Positions 26,771 through 36,449 of a stretch of DNA of 64,000 nucleotides are shown here, piece by piece; position 1 is the first letter of the stretch, and every line of letters starts with the position of its first letter. The translations under genes and the position numbers were made by a program. The stretch is taken from contig NZ_FNUR01000006.1 in NCBI RefSeq assembly GCF_900108105.1, forward strand, positions 1-64,000, given 5' to 3'. The stretch comes from Butyrivibrio sp. Su6. GTDB lineage: Bacteria > Bacillota > Clostridia > Lachnospirales > Lachnospiraceae. The notes beneath the pieces are model-generated. The model saw only the letters and a program-made list of their open reading frames with translations. It was not told the DNA's origin and ran no database searches.

Positions 26771-27241
26771 ATGAGTATTCAAAATGACGGTAGTGTCAAT
26801 GAGAACAGTGTTGAGGACATCGTTTCCAGATATCGTCCAGAAGTGGATAAGTTATTACCATATGTCAGATGGCTGCAGGACAATGCTAAATCAGAGGTTG
26901 CCCAGAGCTATTCTAATGGCGACCTTAAATCTATGCCATTTCCAGTTTACGATTCAAATTTGTTAATGTTTGTAAAAGCGGCTCAGAATACTAATCTTAT
27001 TGACCGCAATTATGTCTATGTTTATTCCAGGAATCATTTAAATAGTGCTAAAGATGAGCTTATGTTTATCAGGGAAGCTCAGATAATGGATATGGATGAC
27101 CTTGCAGGTATTCTTTCCAAGTACATTCTTACTGGAATGACAAAAGGAACAGTGTGGGCAGAGGGAGTCTACAACGGAGTACTGTTCCAGGTAGTCAGCA
27201 AAATGGACGAGCTTTTGAATTATTGGTCTTCCAAGGCCTGA
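26771..27241 (+). CDS. Conserved hypothetical protein
   Basis: A 156-residue soluble acidic protein that I recognise only as typical of Lachnospiraceae; no catalytic motif is visible. Notable blocks are YVRWLQDNAKSEVA, MPFPVYDSNLLMFVKAA, NYVYVYSRNHL and the C-terminal GILSKYILTGMTKGTVWAEG, VVSKMDELLNYW. The pattern suggests an alpha/beta domain. The start is fixed by AAAGGAG nine bases upstream. It is divergent from the LysR gene and 39 bases ahead of a TetR gene, so it may be controlled by either or help sense their signal; that is speculation. Confidence 0.75.
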   Translation: MSIQNDGSVNENSVEDIVSRYRPEVDKLLPYVRWLQDNAKSEVAQSYSNGDLKSMPFPVYDSNLLMFVKAAQNTNLIDRNYVYVYSRNHLNSAKDELMFIREAQIMDMDDLAGILSKYILTGMTKGTVWAEGVYNGVLFQVVSKMDELLNYWSSKA

Positions 27242-27280
27242 TAGCTGAACTACTTTATTAAATGTTGGTAGGAGTGGAGA

Positions 27281-27877
27281 ATGGGAGAGAAGTCTGCCAA
27301 GAAGAAACAGTATATTCTTGACAAAGCCAGAGTGGTTTTTTCTGAAAAAGGTTTTAAGAATGTAACTATGAAAGACATTGTAGATGCCTGTGACATAAGT
27401 CGTGGGGGTCTTTATCTCTATTTTTCCAGTACCGAAGATATTTTTCTTGAAGTTCTTTCAACTGAGTCCGATGAGGACGATGACGAGGCTATTGGTGCAG
27501 CGTTATCAGGTGATGCATCTGCAGGTGATATGCTTGCTCTTTTCCTCAAGGAACAGAAAAAAGACATCCTTAGAAAAAAGAACAATCTGACTGTCGCTAC
27601 ATATGAGTATTTTTCCGTTAAGAAACAGTCGGCAAAAGATAATCCTTTAAAAGTTAAGTTTGATACATCTGTAAGAATTGTTGAAAAGCTTATTGAAAAT
27701 GGCGTTGAAAATGGTGAATTTGTTTGTGAGAACCCTTTAGGCTGTGCTCGCAATCTTATGTACGTGGTGGAAGGTCTTAAGATTTCTTCCAAGACTATTG
27801 GTATTTCCGAAGAAGCCATTGATAGAGAATTAATGTACGTTCTTGAGGGATTAGTGTCTGATGAATTAAATAGTTAG
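27281..27877 (+). CDS. TetR/AcrR family transcriptional regulator
   Basis: 198-residue repressor. The N-terminal HTH is complete: YILDKARVVFSEKGFKNVTM, then KDIVDACDISRGGLYLYFSS. The C-terminal ligand-binding half is divergent, as usual. GTAGGAGTGGAGA precedes ATG 27281. It lies in the same direction as the unknown gene just upstream and is closed by a strong terminator, so the pair forms one transcript. No efflux or metabolic target lies beside it, and the ligand is unknown. Confidence 0.9.
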   Translation: MGEKSAKKKQYILDKARVVFSEKGFKNVTMKDIVDACDISRGGLYLYFSSTEDIFLEVLSTESDEDDDEAIGAALSGDASAGDMLALFLKEQKKDILRKKNNLTVATYEYFSVKKQSAKDNPLKVKFDTSVRIVEKLIENGVENGEFVCENPLGCARNLMYVVEGLKISSKTIGISEEAIDRELMYVLEGLVSDELNS

Positions 27878-27885
27878 TTTTAATT

Positions 27886-27916
27886 AAAGAGTGCTTATAT
27901 CAGCACTCTTTATTTT
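27886..27916 (+). terminator. Terminator after the tetR-type gene
   Basis: AAAGAGTGCT / AGCACTCTTT, 10 perfect bp with a six-base loop, then TATTTTT. Confidence 0.9.
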
Positions 27917-27953
27917 TAACAATATACAATATTTTTTTGAACGAGGAGATATT

Positions 27954-30900
27954 ATGAGCAGTGTAAGACGAATCTATGTTGAGAAAAAACAGCCCTTTGC
28001 TGGAAAAGCAAGAGAACTCAGGCATGAGATTAAGAGTTATCTTGGAATTGAAAGCGTATCAGATGTAAGAATCTTCATCCGCTATGATGTAGAGAATATT
28101 TCTGATGAGGTTTTTGAGAAGGCCTGCAGAACTGTTTTCTCAGAGCCTCCTGTAGATATTTTATACAGAGAGAATATTGAAGTGCCAAGTGGAGCTGTAG
28201 TATTCAGCATCGAAGCACTTCCGGGACAGTTTGATCAGAGAGCTGATTCCGCAGAACAGTGCGTTCGTTTTATAAAAGGTGATGAAGAACCTGTTATCAA
28301 GACAGCAGTTACCTATATGCTCATTGGAAATATGACTTCTGAGGAAGTTTCAAAGATCAAGGAATACACAATGAACCCTGTGGATTCAAGGATCGCAGAT
28401 GAGACCAAGCCTGAGACTTTGGTAACAAATTATGATGAGCCAGAAGATGTGGCAGTTCTCGATAACTTCTGCACAATGCCTGAAGAGGACTTTGAAAACC
28501 TCTACAAATCACTTGGCCTTGCAATGACACTTAATGATTTCAAGTGGATCAGACAGTACTTTAATGATGATGAGCACAGAAATCCTACAATGACTGAGAT
28601 CAGAGTCCTTGATACATACTGGTCAGACCACTGCCGTCATACAACATTTGGAACAGAGCTTAAGAACGTTGAGTTTGGAGAGGGTGATTACAGAGCACCT
28701 ATCGAGAATGCCTATAACGACTACCTTGCTGCAAGAGATTCACTTTATCAGACAGAGGATAAAAAGAAAGAAAAATTCATTTCCCTTATGGATATCGCTC
28801 TTATGGGAATGAAAAAGCTTAAAAAAGACGGAAAACTCACAGATATGGAGGAGTCAGAGGAGAACAATGCCTGCACAGTTGTAGTTCCTATCGATGTGGA
28901 CTATGGCGAGGGCGTAAAGAGAGAGAACTGGCTTGTGTTCTTCAAGAATGAGACTCACAACCATCCTACAGAGATCGAGCCATTCGGTGGCGCTGCAACA
29001 TGTCTTGGTGGTGCAATCAGAGATCCTCTTTCAGGAAGAGGCTACGTTTACCAGGCTATGCGTGTAACAGGTGCCGCAGATCCTACAGTTCCTGTAGCTG
29101 AGACTATGAAGGGCAAGCTTTCACAGAAAAAGCTCGTAAGAGGCGCTGCTTCAGGATATTCATCATACGGTAACCAGATCGGACTTGCTACAGGTTATGT
29201 AAAAGAAATCTATCATCCGGGCTATGTGGCTAAGAGAATGGAAATTGGTGCGGTTATGGGAGCTGCTCCTCAGGAGCATGTTATCCGTGAGAGCGCTGAT
29301 CCCGGAGACATCATTGTGCTTCTTGGCGGAAGAACAGGAAGAGACGGCTGCGGCGGAGCAACAGGTTCATCTAAGGCTCATGATTCAAAATCTCTTACAA
29401 GCTGCGGAGCAGAAGTTCAGAAGGGTAATGCACCTACAGAGAGAAAGCTTCAGAGACTCTTTAGACGTCCTGAAGTCAGTGAACTTATAAAGAAATGTAA
29501 TGACTTTGGAGCAGGCGGAGTTTCAGTTGCTATCGGTGAGCTTGCACCTGGTCTTGATATCAATCTTGATCTTGTACCTAAAAAGTATGCAGGTCTTGAT
29601 GGAACAGAACTTGCTATCTCAGAGTCACAGGAGAGAATGGCAGTAGTTGTAGCTCCTAAGGATGTGGACAAATTCCTTGAATATGCTGGAGAAGAAAACC
29701 TTGAGGCTGTTAAGGTTGCAGTAGTTACTGAGGAGCCAAGACTTGTACTTAACTGGAGAGGCAAGAAGATTGTAAACCTTAAGAGAGCATTCCTTGATAC
29801 CAACGGAGCTCACCAGGAGACAAGCGTTAAGGTTGAGATTCCTTCAAAGGCTGATAACTATCTTGACCAGACAGCTTCAGAGGGCGTTAAAGAAGCTCTT
29901 TCAAATGGAGATGTAAAGAAAGCATGGCTTTCAGTATTAAATGACCTCAATGTATGTTCTCAAAAAGGTCTTGTTGAGATGTTCGACTCATCAATCGGAG
30001 CAGGTTCAGTCCTCATGCCTTATGGTGGAAAGAGACAGCTCTCTGAGACACAGACTATGATCGCAAAACTTCCTGTTTTATCAGGAAAAACAGATACAGT
30101 AACAATGATGAGCTACGGTTTTGATCCATATCTTTCAAGCTGGAGCCCATACCACGGTGCAGCTTTCGCAGTTACAGAGTCTGTATCAAGGATTGTTGCA
30201 AGCGGCGGAGATTACAAAAAGCTCCACTTCACATTCCAGGAGTACTTTAAGAGAATGACAGAAGATGCAAGCCGTTGGAGCCAGCCTTTCACAGCTCTTT
30301 TGGGTGCATATGAAGCTCAGATGAAGTTTGGCCTTGCTTCTATCGGTGGAAAAGACTCTATGTCAGGCTCATTTAACGAGATAAACGTACCACCTACACT
30401 TGTTTCTTTTGCCGTAGATGTAGCACAGCTTTCAGATGTAGTAACACCTGAGCTTAAAAAGGCAGGAAATAAGCTTGTTCAGTTCAAGCTTCCAAGAGAT
30501 GGCTACGATCTTCCTGATTATGAAAAGATCATGGCTCTTTATGAGAAGATTAATGCTCTTATGAAAAAGAAGGCAGTCGTTTCAGCCTATGCTGAGGATT
30601 CATACGGAATTGCTGCTTCAGTATCCAAGATGGCCTTCGGTAACGGTTTTGGAGTTAAGATTGACGAGAGCATCAGTGCAAAAGAGCTCTTTACAAATGA
30701 TATAGCAGATATCATTGCAGAAGTTCCTGCAGAGTTTGTTTCAGATGCAGTAGATGCAGGAGCAAGAGTTATCGGTGAAGTTACAGATGATAGCACATTC
30801 ACAGCTTGCGGCGTAAGCTTCTCAGAAGAAGAGGCCCTTGAGAGCTGGAAGGATAAACTTGAGAAGGTATTCCACTCAACAGTTAACGAGGAGAAAAAAG

Positions 30901-31757
30901 CTGTAGGCACAGGTCTTTTCAAGGCTGAGAGCGTATATGTATGCAAGAATAAGGTTGCAAAGCCTACAGTATTTATTCCTGTATTCCCTGGAACAAACTG
31001 CGAGTATGACAGCGCTCAGGCTTTCGAAAGAGCCGGTGCAAATACTAACATCAAGATATTCAGAAACAGAGATGCTCAGGATATCAAAGAATCTGTTGAA
31101 GAGTTCAAAAAAGCTATCGAGCAGGCTCAGATCATCATGTTCCCTGGCGGATTCTCAGCCGGCGACGAACCTGACGGAAGTGCTAAGTTCTTTGCTACAG
31201 CCTTCCAGAATGAGGAGATCAAGGCAGCAGTAGAGGACCTCTTACAGAACAGAGACGGACTTGCACTTGGTATCTGTAACGGTTTCCAGGCTATGATCAA
31301 GCTTGGCCTTGTACCAAACGGCAGGATCACAGGACAGGATGAAAATGCACCTACACTGACATTTAACACAATTGGAAGACATATTTCCAAGATGGCTACA
31401 ATAAAGGTTGTTTCCAACAATTCACCTTGGCTTCAGAATGCAAAGCTTGGCGGAGTATACACAAACCCTGCTTCACACGGAGAAGGAAGATTTGTTGCAA
31501 CTGAAGATGTACTTGATAAGCTCTTTGCAAACGGTCAGATCGCAACACAGTACTGCGACCTTGATGGAAACATCACAATGGATGACGAGTGGAACATCAA
31601 CGGCTCCTACAGAGCAGTTGAAGGTATCCTTTCACCTGATGGAAGATGTCTTGGTAAGATGGCTCACTCAGAGAGACGCGGCGACGGCGTAGCAATCAAC
31701 ATCTACGGCGAGCAGGATATGAAGATCTTTGAGTCAGGTGTTGAATACTTTAAGTGA
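27954..31757 (+). CDS. purL: Phosphoribosylformylglycinamidine synthase, single-chain
   Basis: Fourth step of purine synthesis: FGAR + glutamine + ATP to FGAM. At 1267 residues it is the long fused form joining the PurS-like N-terminus, the PurL synthetase core and a C-terminal PurQ glutaminase. Visible motifs are DTYWSDHCRHTTF in the linker, FFKNETHNHPTEIEPFGGAA at the ATP site, and in the glutaminase VFPGTNCEYDSA, the nucleophile Cys1108 in GICNGFQ and SHGEGRF. An in-frame ATG at 27891 overlaps the upstream terminator; ATG 27954 with GAGGAG is correct. No purS or purQ gene is needed. carA follows 64 bases later. Confidence 0.96.
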   Translation: MSSVRRIYVEKKQPFAGKARELRHEIKSYLGIESVSDVRIFIRYDVENISDEVFEKACRTVFSEPPVDILYRENIEVPSGAVVFSIEALPGQFDQRADSAEQCVRFIKGDEEPVIKTAVTYMLIGNMTSEEVSKIKEYTMNPVDSRIADETKPETLVTNYDEPEDVAVLDNFCTMPEEDFENLYKSLGLAMTLNDFKWIRQYFNDDEHRNPTMTEIRVLDTYWSDHCRHTTFGTELKNVEFGEGDYRAPIENAYNDYLAARDSLYQTEDKKKEKFISLMDIALMGMKKLKKDGKLTDMEESEENNACTVVVPIDVDYGEGVKRENWLVFFKNETHNHPTEIEPFGGAATCLGGAIRDPLSGRGYVYQAMRVTGAADPTVPVAETMKGKLSQKKLVRGAASGYSSYGNQIGLATGYVKEIYHPGYVAKRMEIGAVMGAAPQEHVIRESADPGDIIVLLGGRTGRDGCGGATGSSKAHDSKSLTSCGAEVQKGNAPTERKLQRLFRRPEVSELIKKCNDFGAGGVSVAIGELAPGLDINLDLVPKKYAGLDGTELAISESQERMAVVVAPKDVDKFLEYAGEENLEAVKVAVVTEEPRLVLNWRGKKIVNLKRAFLDTNGAHQETSVKVEIPSKADNYLDQTASEGVKEALSNGDVKKAWLSVLNDLNVCSQKGLVEMFDSSIGAGSVLMPYGGKRQLSETQTMIAKLPVLSGKTDTVTMMSYGFDPYLSSWSPYHGAAFAVTESVSRIVASGGDYKKLHFTFQEYFKRMTEDASRWSQPFTALLGAYEAQMKFGLASIGGKDSMSGSFNEINVPPTLVSFAVDVAQLSDVVTPELKKAGNKLVQFKLPRDGYDLPDYEKIMALYEKINALMKKKAVVSAYAEDSYGIAASVSKMAFGNGFGVKIDESISAKELFTNDIADIIAEVPAEFVSDAVDAGARVIGEVTDDSTFTACGVSFSEEEALESWKDKLEKVFHSTVNEEKKAVGTGLFKAESVYVCKNKVAKPTVFIPVFPGTNCEYDSAQAFERAGANTNIKIFRNRDAQDIKESVEEFKKAIEQAQIIMFPGGFSAGDEPDGSAKFFATAFQNEEIKAAVEDLLQNRDGLALGICNGFQAMIKLGLVPNGRITGQDENAPTLTFNTIGRHISKMATIKVVSNNSPWLQNAKLGGVYTNPASHGEGRFVATEDVLDKLFANGQIATQYCDLDGNITMDDEWNINGSYRAVEGILSPDGRCLGKMAHSERRGDGVAINIYGEQDMKIFESGVEYFK

Positions 31758-31793
31758 TATAGCGAGAGTGAAGCGGAGCAATCCGTATATCAC
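31754..31793 (+). repeat. Hairpin overlapping the purL stop codon
   Basis: GTGATAT (containing the purL TGA) pairs with ATATCAC 31787-31793 across a purine-rich loop with GCGAGAGTGAAGCGGAGCA. There is no U run, so it is a processing or dispersed-repeat element rather than a terminator. Confidence 0.45.
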
Positions 31794-31821
31794 ACAAGTC
31801 ACATGTACAGAGGAGTAATTC

Positions 31822-33033
31822 ATGAAAGCATTTTTAATATTGGAAGACGGAACCGTCTTTGAAGGAAAGCATATTGGTGCTGATAAAGATGTAGTAAGCG
31901 AGATCGTTTTTAACACATCAATGGCAGGATATACAGAAGTTTTTACAGACCCATCCTACGCAGGACAGTCTGTTTGTATGACATATCCGCTTATAGGAAA
32001 TTATGGCGTGTGCCTGGATGACATGGAATCAGATAAGATCTGGGTCGACGCAGTTATAGTAAGAGAGCTTTCTCATATTCCTTCCAATTTCAGATGTGAT
32101 ATGTCAATTCAGGAATTCCTTGAAAAGTACGATATTCCTGGAATTGAGGGTATAGATACCAGAAAGCTTGTAAGGATCCTTAGAGAAAAAGGAACCATGA
32201 ACGGTTTTATTACAACCAACGAAAGCCTCAAGTATGAGGATGTAAAAGATAAGCTCCACGCCTATACAACAGGAGATGTGGTAAGCAAAGTATCCTGCAA
32301 GGAAAAGAAGTTCCTTAAGGGAGTAGCAGATATTTCTGAGAACGGACCTCTTTCAGGCAGTGCTTCTTTTAACGAGGATGATTACAAGGAGAGCCTTAAA
32401 GGTGACCTTTCAAAGAGAGAAAAGAAGCCTGCTATCGTAAAAGAACTTAACGGAAAAGGCCTTAAGATCGCGCTTCTTGACTTTGGTGCAAAAAGAAACA
32501 TTGCAGCATCACTAGTTGCCAGAGGGTGCGATGTGACAATTTATCCTTCAGATACAACAGCAGAAGAAATTCTTAAGGATGCGCCGGATGGAATCATGCT
32601 TTCCAACGGCCCCGGAGATCCAAAAGAGTGCACACAGATCATTAAAGAGATCAAAAAGCTCTATGATTCAGAGCTGCCTATTTTTGCGATCTGTCTTGGA
32701 CATCAGCTCATGGCACTTGCAACAGGAGCTGATACCTTCAAGATGAAGTATGGACACAGAGGTGGTAACCACCCGGTAAAAGACCTGTCAAATAACAGGG
32801 TTTATATCTCATCACAGAACCATGGATATGTGGTTGATATGGATAAGCTCGATCCAAATGTGGCAAAGCCTGCATTTATAAATGTAAACGATGGAACAAA
32901 CGAGGGACTTGCCTATGTTGGAAAGAATATCTTTACAGTTCAGTTCCATCCCGAAGCGTGCCCTGGACCACAGGACAGCAGCTATCTGTTTGACAGATTC
33001 ATTTCAATGATAAGGGAAGGAGGCAGAGACTAA
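31822..33033 (+). CDS. carA: Carbamoyl phosphate synthase, small (glutaminase) subunit
   Basis: Supplies ammonia from glutamine to CarB for carbamoyl phosphate, feeding pyrimidine and arginine synthesis. The N-terminal CPSase domain starts FLILEDGTVFEGKHIGA with NTSMAGYTEVFTDPSYAGQ. The class I amidotransferase has the nucleophile Cys291 in AICLGHQLMA and His376 in QFHPEA. At 403 residues it exceeds the usual ~360 because of a hydrophilic insert around residues 170-205 (DYKESLKGDLSKREKKPA) between the domains. GAGGAG precedes ATG 31822. The stop overlaps the carB start (TAATG), giving coupled 1:1 synthesis. Confidence 0.96.
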   Translation: MKAFLILEDGTVFEGKHIGADKDVVSEIVFNTSMAGYTEVFTDPSYAGQSVCMTYPLIGNYGVCLDDMESDKIWVDAVIVRELSHIPSNFRCDMSIQEFLEKYDIPGIEGIDTRKLVRILREKGTMNGFITTNESLKYEDVKDKLHAYTTGDVVSKVSCKEKKFLKGVADISENGPLSGSASFNEDDYKESLKGDLSKREKKPAIVKELNGKGLKIALLDFGAKRNIAASLVARGCDVTIYPSDTTAEEILKDAPDGIMLSNGPGDPKECTQIIKEIKKLYDSELPIFAICLGHQLMALATGADTFKMKYGHRGGNHPVKDLSNNRVYISSQNHGYVVDMDKLDPNVAKPAFINVNDGTNEGLAYVGKNIFTVQFHPEACPGPQDSSYLFDRFISMIREGGRD

Positions 33034-36000
33034 TGCCAAAGAATAAAGATGTAAAAAAGGTACTGGTCATCGGCTCCGGTCCTATAGTAATTGGTCAGGC
33101 TGCAGAGTTTGACTATGCCGGAACTCAGGCCTGCCGCTCACTTAAAGAAGAGGGAATTGAGGTTGTACTTGTAAACTCAAACCCTGCTACGATCATGACT
33201 GATAAGGACATTGCTGACGAGGTTTATATTGAGCCTCTTACAGTGAAGACCCTTGAGCAGATCATAGAAAAAGAAAAACCGGATTCAATCCTACCAACTC
33301 TTGGTGGACAGGCTGGACTTAACCTTGGAATGGAACTTGATGAATCAGGATTTTTGAAATCCCATAACGTTAAGCTTCTTGGAACTACAGCTGAGACTAT
33401 CAGAAAAGCTGAGGACCGCCAGGAATTCAAGGATACAATGGAAAAGATCGGTGAGCCTTGTGCGGCTTCACTTGTTGTACATAACGTAAAAGACGGTGTG
33501 GATTTTGCAAACAAGATCGGATACCCGGTAGTTCTTCGTCCTGCATTTACACTTGGCGGATCAGGCGGCGGAATAGCCTACAACCAGGTACAGTGCGAAG
33601 AAATCCTCGAGAACGGACTCAGACTTTCAAGAGCCAGCGAGGTTTTGGTTGAAAGATGTATCGCCGGTTGGAAAGAAATCGAGTACGAAGTAATGCGTGA
33701 CAGTGCAGGAAACTGCATCACAGTCTGCAACATGGAAAACATCGACCCTGTTGGTGTTCACACTGGTGACTCAATAGTTGTGGCTCCATCACAGACTCTT
33801 TCTGATAAAGAATACCAGATGCTCAGAAGCGCAGCTCTTAATATCATTGATGAGCTTCAGATCACAGGTGGCTGTAACGTACAGTTCGCCCTTCATCCAA
33901 CAAGCTTTGAGTACTGTGTAATTGAGGTTAACCCACGTGTAAGCCGTTCTTCTGCGCTTGCATCAAAGGCTACAGGATATCCTATAGCAAAAGTTGCAGC
34001 AAAGATTGCCCTTGGATATACCCTCGACGAGATAAAGAACGCAATCACAGGAAAGACCTATGCAAGCTTTGAGCCTACTTTGGACTACTGCGTAGTTAAG
34101 TTCCCAAGGCTTCCATTTGATAAATTCATCACAGCCAAGAGAACACTTACAACACAGATGAAGGCGACCGGCGAAGTTATGAGCATCTGCACTAACTTTG
34201 AAGGCGCAATGATGAAGGCTATCAGATCTCTTGAACAGCACGTTGACTGCCTTACAAGCTATGATTTCTCAGAGCTTGATGACGATGAGCTTTTAGAGAG
34301 ACTCAAAGTAGTAGATGACCAGAGAATATGGGTAATTGCTGAGGCTCTTCGCCGCGGCATCAGCCATGATAGGATCCATGACATCACAAAGATCGATCTT
34401 TGGTTTATAGATAAGCTCCACACCCTTGTAAAGATGGAACTTAAGCTCCTTAGAATAGGTGAAAAGAATACAGAAGGTAAGCTGGGGACAGTAGAAGATG
34501 CTAAAAAGATCATTTCTTTTGACACACTCCTTGAAGCTAAGCGCCTTGAGTATCCTGACACAGTTATCAGCAGACTTACAAGATTCTCGGTTGATGTTTT
34601 AAAACAGCTCCGTGAAGAACTTGGCATCAAGGCCACATTTAAGATTGTTGATACCTGCGCTGCTGAGTTTGAAGCAGCAACACCATATTACTATTCGGTT
34701 TACAACGGTCCGGACTCTGAGGATGAAGCTGCAATAAGCGGTCAGACGAAGTCATGCTCTCGCGATGCTCGCCATGACACGTTCAGTCCAGACTCGACAG
34801 AACCTCGTCAGGACTTCACAGCCAAGAAAAAGATATTGGTTCTTGGTTCAGGCCCTATCAGAATCGGCCAGGGTATCGAGTTCGACTACTGCTCAGTACA
34901 TGCTACATGGGCATTCAAGAAAGCCGGATTTGAGACAATCATCATAAATAACAACCCTGAGACAGTAAGTACTGACTTTGATATTGCTGATAAGCTCTAT
35001 TTTGAGCCACTTACTCCTGAAGACGTTGAGAACATCGTTAAGCTCGAAAAGCCTGATGGAGCAGTAGTTCAGTTTGGTGGACAGACTGCCATCAAGCTCA
35101 CTCAGGATCTGATGAAGATGGGTGTTAAGATCTATGGAACAGATGCTAAGGATGTAGACGCAGCAGAGGATAGAGAGATCTTTGACCAGATACTTGAAGA
35201 GACTCAGATTAAGCGTGCTCAGGGAGCAACAGTTTATACAGCAGAAGAGGCAAAAGAGGTTGCTAACCGCCTTGGATATCCGGTACTTGTTCGTCCTTCT
35301 TACGTTCTCGGCGGACAGGGCATGCAGATAGCTCTTTCAGACCAGGAAATTGAGGAGTTCATGAATATCATCAACAGATATGCTCAGGATCATCCAATCC
35401 TTGTTGATAAGTATCTTCAGGGAATCGAGACAGAAGTTGATGCTGTATGTGACGGCGATGACATCGTTATCCCCGGAATCATGGAACACATTGAGAGATC
35501 AGGTATCCATTCAGGAGACTCAATCTCCGTTTATCCTGCACAGTCTCTTTCTGACAAGGTAAAAGAGACAATTGCTGAATATACAAAGAGACTGGCAAAG
35601 GCCCTTCATGTAATAGGCCTTATCAATGTTCAGTTTATCGCTGTAGGTGATGAGGTTTACATCATCGAGGCCAACCCAAGATCTTCCAGAACAGTTCCTT
35701 ACATCAGTAAGGTTACAGGAATTCCTATTGTTGATCTTGCAGCTAAGGTCATGATGGGACATAAGTTAAAAGACCTTGGATATACACCGGGACTTCAGCC
35801 TGAGGCTGGTTACGTTGCTATCAAGATGCCGGTATTCTCTTTTGAAAAGATCAGAGGAGCTGAGATCAGCCTTGGACCTGAAATGAAGAGTACAGGTGAG
35901 TGTCTTGGAATCAGCAAGAGCTTCAATGAAGCACTTTACAAGGCCTTCCTTGGAGCAGGCGTGAACCTTCCTAAGTACAAGCAGATGATCATTACTGTTA

Positions 36001-36371
36001 AGGATTCAGATAAGGGAGAAGTTATTGAGATAGCACGCCGCTATGAGAAACTTGGATACATTATCTATGCAACACGTTCAACAGCCGATACGCTCAATGA
36101 GAACGGCGTTAGGGCCAGAAAGATAAATCGTATCAACCAGGAATCTCCTACAGTCATCGACCTTATCCTTGGTCACAAGATTGACCTTGTAATCGATACT
36201 CCTACACAGGGAAGAGATAAATCGAGAGACGGATTCCTTATCCGCAGAACTGCCATAGAGACAGGTGTTAATGTCATCACAGCACTTGATACAGCAAGAG
36301 CGCTTGTAACAAGTCTTGAGACAAAGGCAACTGAAGAGAATCTTGAACTTGTAGATATTGCAAAACTGTAA
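33033..36371 (+). CDS. carB: Carbamoyl phosphate synthase, large subunit
   Basis: Makes carbamoyl phosphate from bicarbonate, ammonia and two ATP. Two homologous ATP-grasp halves are visible: the first starts VLVIGSGPIVIGQAAEFDYA at residue ~11, the second ILVLGSGPIRIGQGIEFDY at about 602. Each carries an ATP-grasp signature (VVLRPAFTLGGSGGG; VLVRPSYVLGGQGMQ). The C-terminal MGS-like allosteric domain follows. Length 1112 is ~40 above normal; about 28 of the extra residues form a hydrophilic stretch (570-597) between the halves, encoded by a palindromic DNA segment listed separately. The insertion is in frame at a linker, so the enzyme should be active. Confidence 0.96.
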   Translation: MPKNKDVKKVLVIGSGPIVIGQAAEFDYAGTQACRSLKEEGIEVVLVNSNPATIMTDKDIADEVYIEPLTVKTLEQIIEKEKPDSILPTLGGQAGLNLGMELDESGFLKSHNVKLLGTTAETIRKAEDRQEFKDTMEKIGEPCAASLVVHNVKDGVDFANKIGYPVVLRPAFTLGGSGGGIAYNQVQCEEILENGLRLSRASEVLVERCIAGWKEIEYEVMRDSAGNCITVCNMENIDPVGVHTGDSIVVAPSQTLSDKEYQMLRSAALNIIDELQITGGCNVQFALHPTSFEYCVIEVNPRVSRSSALASKATGYPIAKVAAKIALGYTLDEIKNAITGKTYASFEPTLDYCVVKFPRLPFDKFITAKRTLTTQMKATGEVMSICTNFEGAMMKAIRSLEQHVDCLTSYDFSELDDDELLERLKVVDDQRIWVIAEALRRGISHDRIHDITKIDLWFIDKLHTLVKMELKLLRIGEKNTEGKLGTVEDAKKIISFDTLLEAKRLEYPDTVISRLTRFSVDVLKQLREELGIKATFKIVDTCAAEFEAATPYYYSVYNGPDSEDEAAISGQTKSCSRDARHDTFSPDSTEPRQDFTAKKKILVLGSGPIRIGQGIEFDYCSVHATWAFKKAGFETIIINNNPETVSTDFDIADKLYFEPLTPEDVENIVKLEKPDGAVVQFGGQTAIKLTQDLMKMGVKIYGTDAKDVDAAEDREIFDQILEETQIKRAQGATVYTAEEAKEVANRLGYPVLVRPSYVLGGQGMQIALSDQEIEEFMNIINRYAQDHPILVDKYLQGIETEVDAVCDGDDIVIPGIMEHIERSGIHSGDSISVYPAQSLSDKVKETIAEYTKRLAKALHVIGLINVQFIAVGDEVYIIEANPRSSRTVPYISKVTGIPIVDLAAKVMMGHKLKDLGYTPGLQPEAGYVAIKMPVFSFEKIRGAEISLGPEMKSTGECLGISKSFNEALYKAFLGAGVNLPKYKQMIITVKDSDKGEVIEIARRYEKLGYIIYATRSTADTLNENGVRARKINRINQESPTVIDLILGHKIDLVIDTPTQGRDKSRDGFLIRRTAIETGVNVITALDTARALVTSLETKATEENLELVDIAKL
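34740..34823 (+). repeat. In-frame palindromic insertion within carB
   Basis: Between the end of the first synthetase half (SEDEAAIS) and KKKILVLGSGPIRIG of the second lie ~84 bases that other CarB proteins lack, as far as I recall. They encode GQTKSCSRDARHDTFSPDS and about nine more residues. The DNA has GTCATG 34751-34756 and CATGAC 34773-34778 as inverted arms with a CG-rich middle (CTCTCGCGATGCTCGC). Its length is a multiple of three. This looks like a mobile palindromic element that landed in a tolerant linker. Confidence 0.6.
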
Positions 36372-36438
36372 AAGTGGACTGTATCGGGACGGGGTTGTAG
36401 GGCCATTTTAGAAAATGGCCCTACAACCCCGTCCACTT
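36372..36438. repeat. Very long perfect hairpin between convergent genes
   Basis: Bases 36388-36409 and 36412-36433 are perfect 22-base complements (start GACGGGGTTGTAGGGCC), and one more pair (36387/36434) extends the stem. AAGTGGAC 36372-36379 also matches GTCCACTT 36431-36438. There is no T run on either side. It could terminate both carB and the opposing gene, but the size suggests a REP-type element. Confidence 0.7.
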
Positions 36439-36449
36439 AGTTCTTTCGC

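Noticed and set aside
27891-27953. 21-residue N-terminal extension of PurL
   Set aside because: It starts inside the tetR terminator stem and lacks a ribosome site; ATG 27954 has GAGGAG at good spacing.
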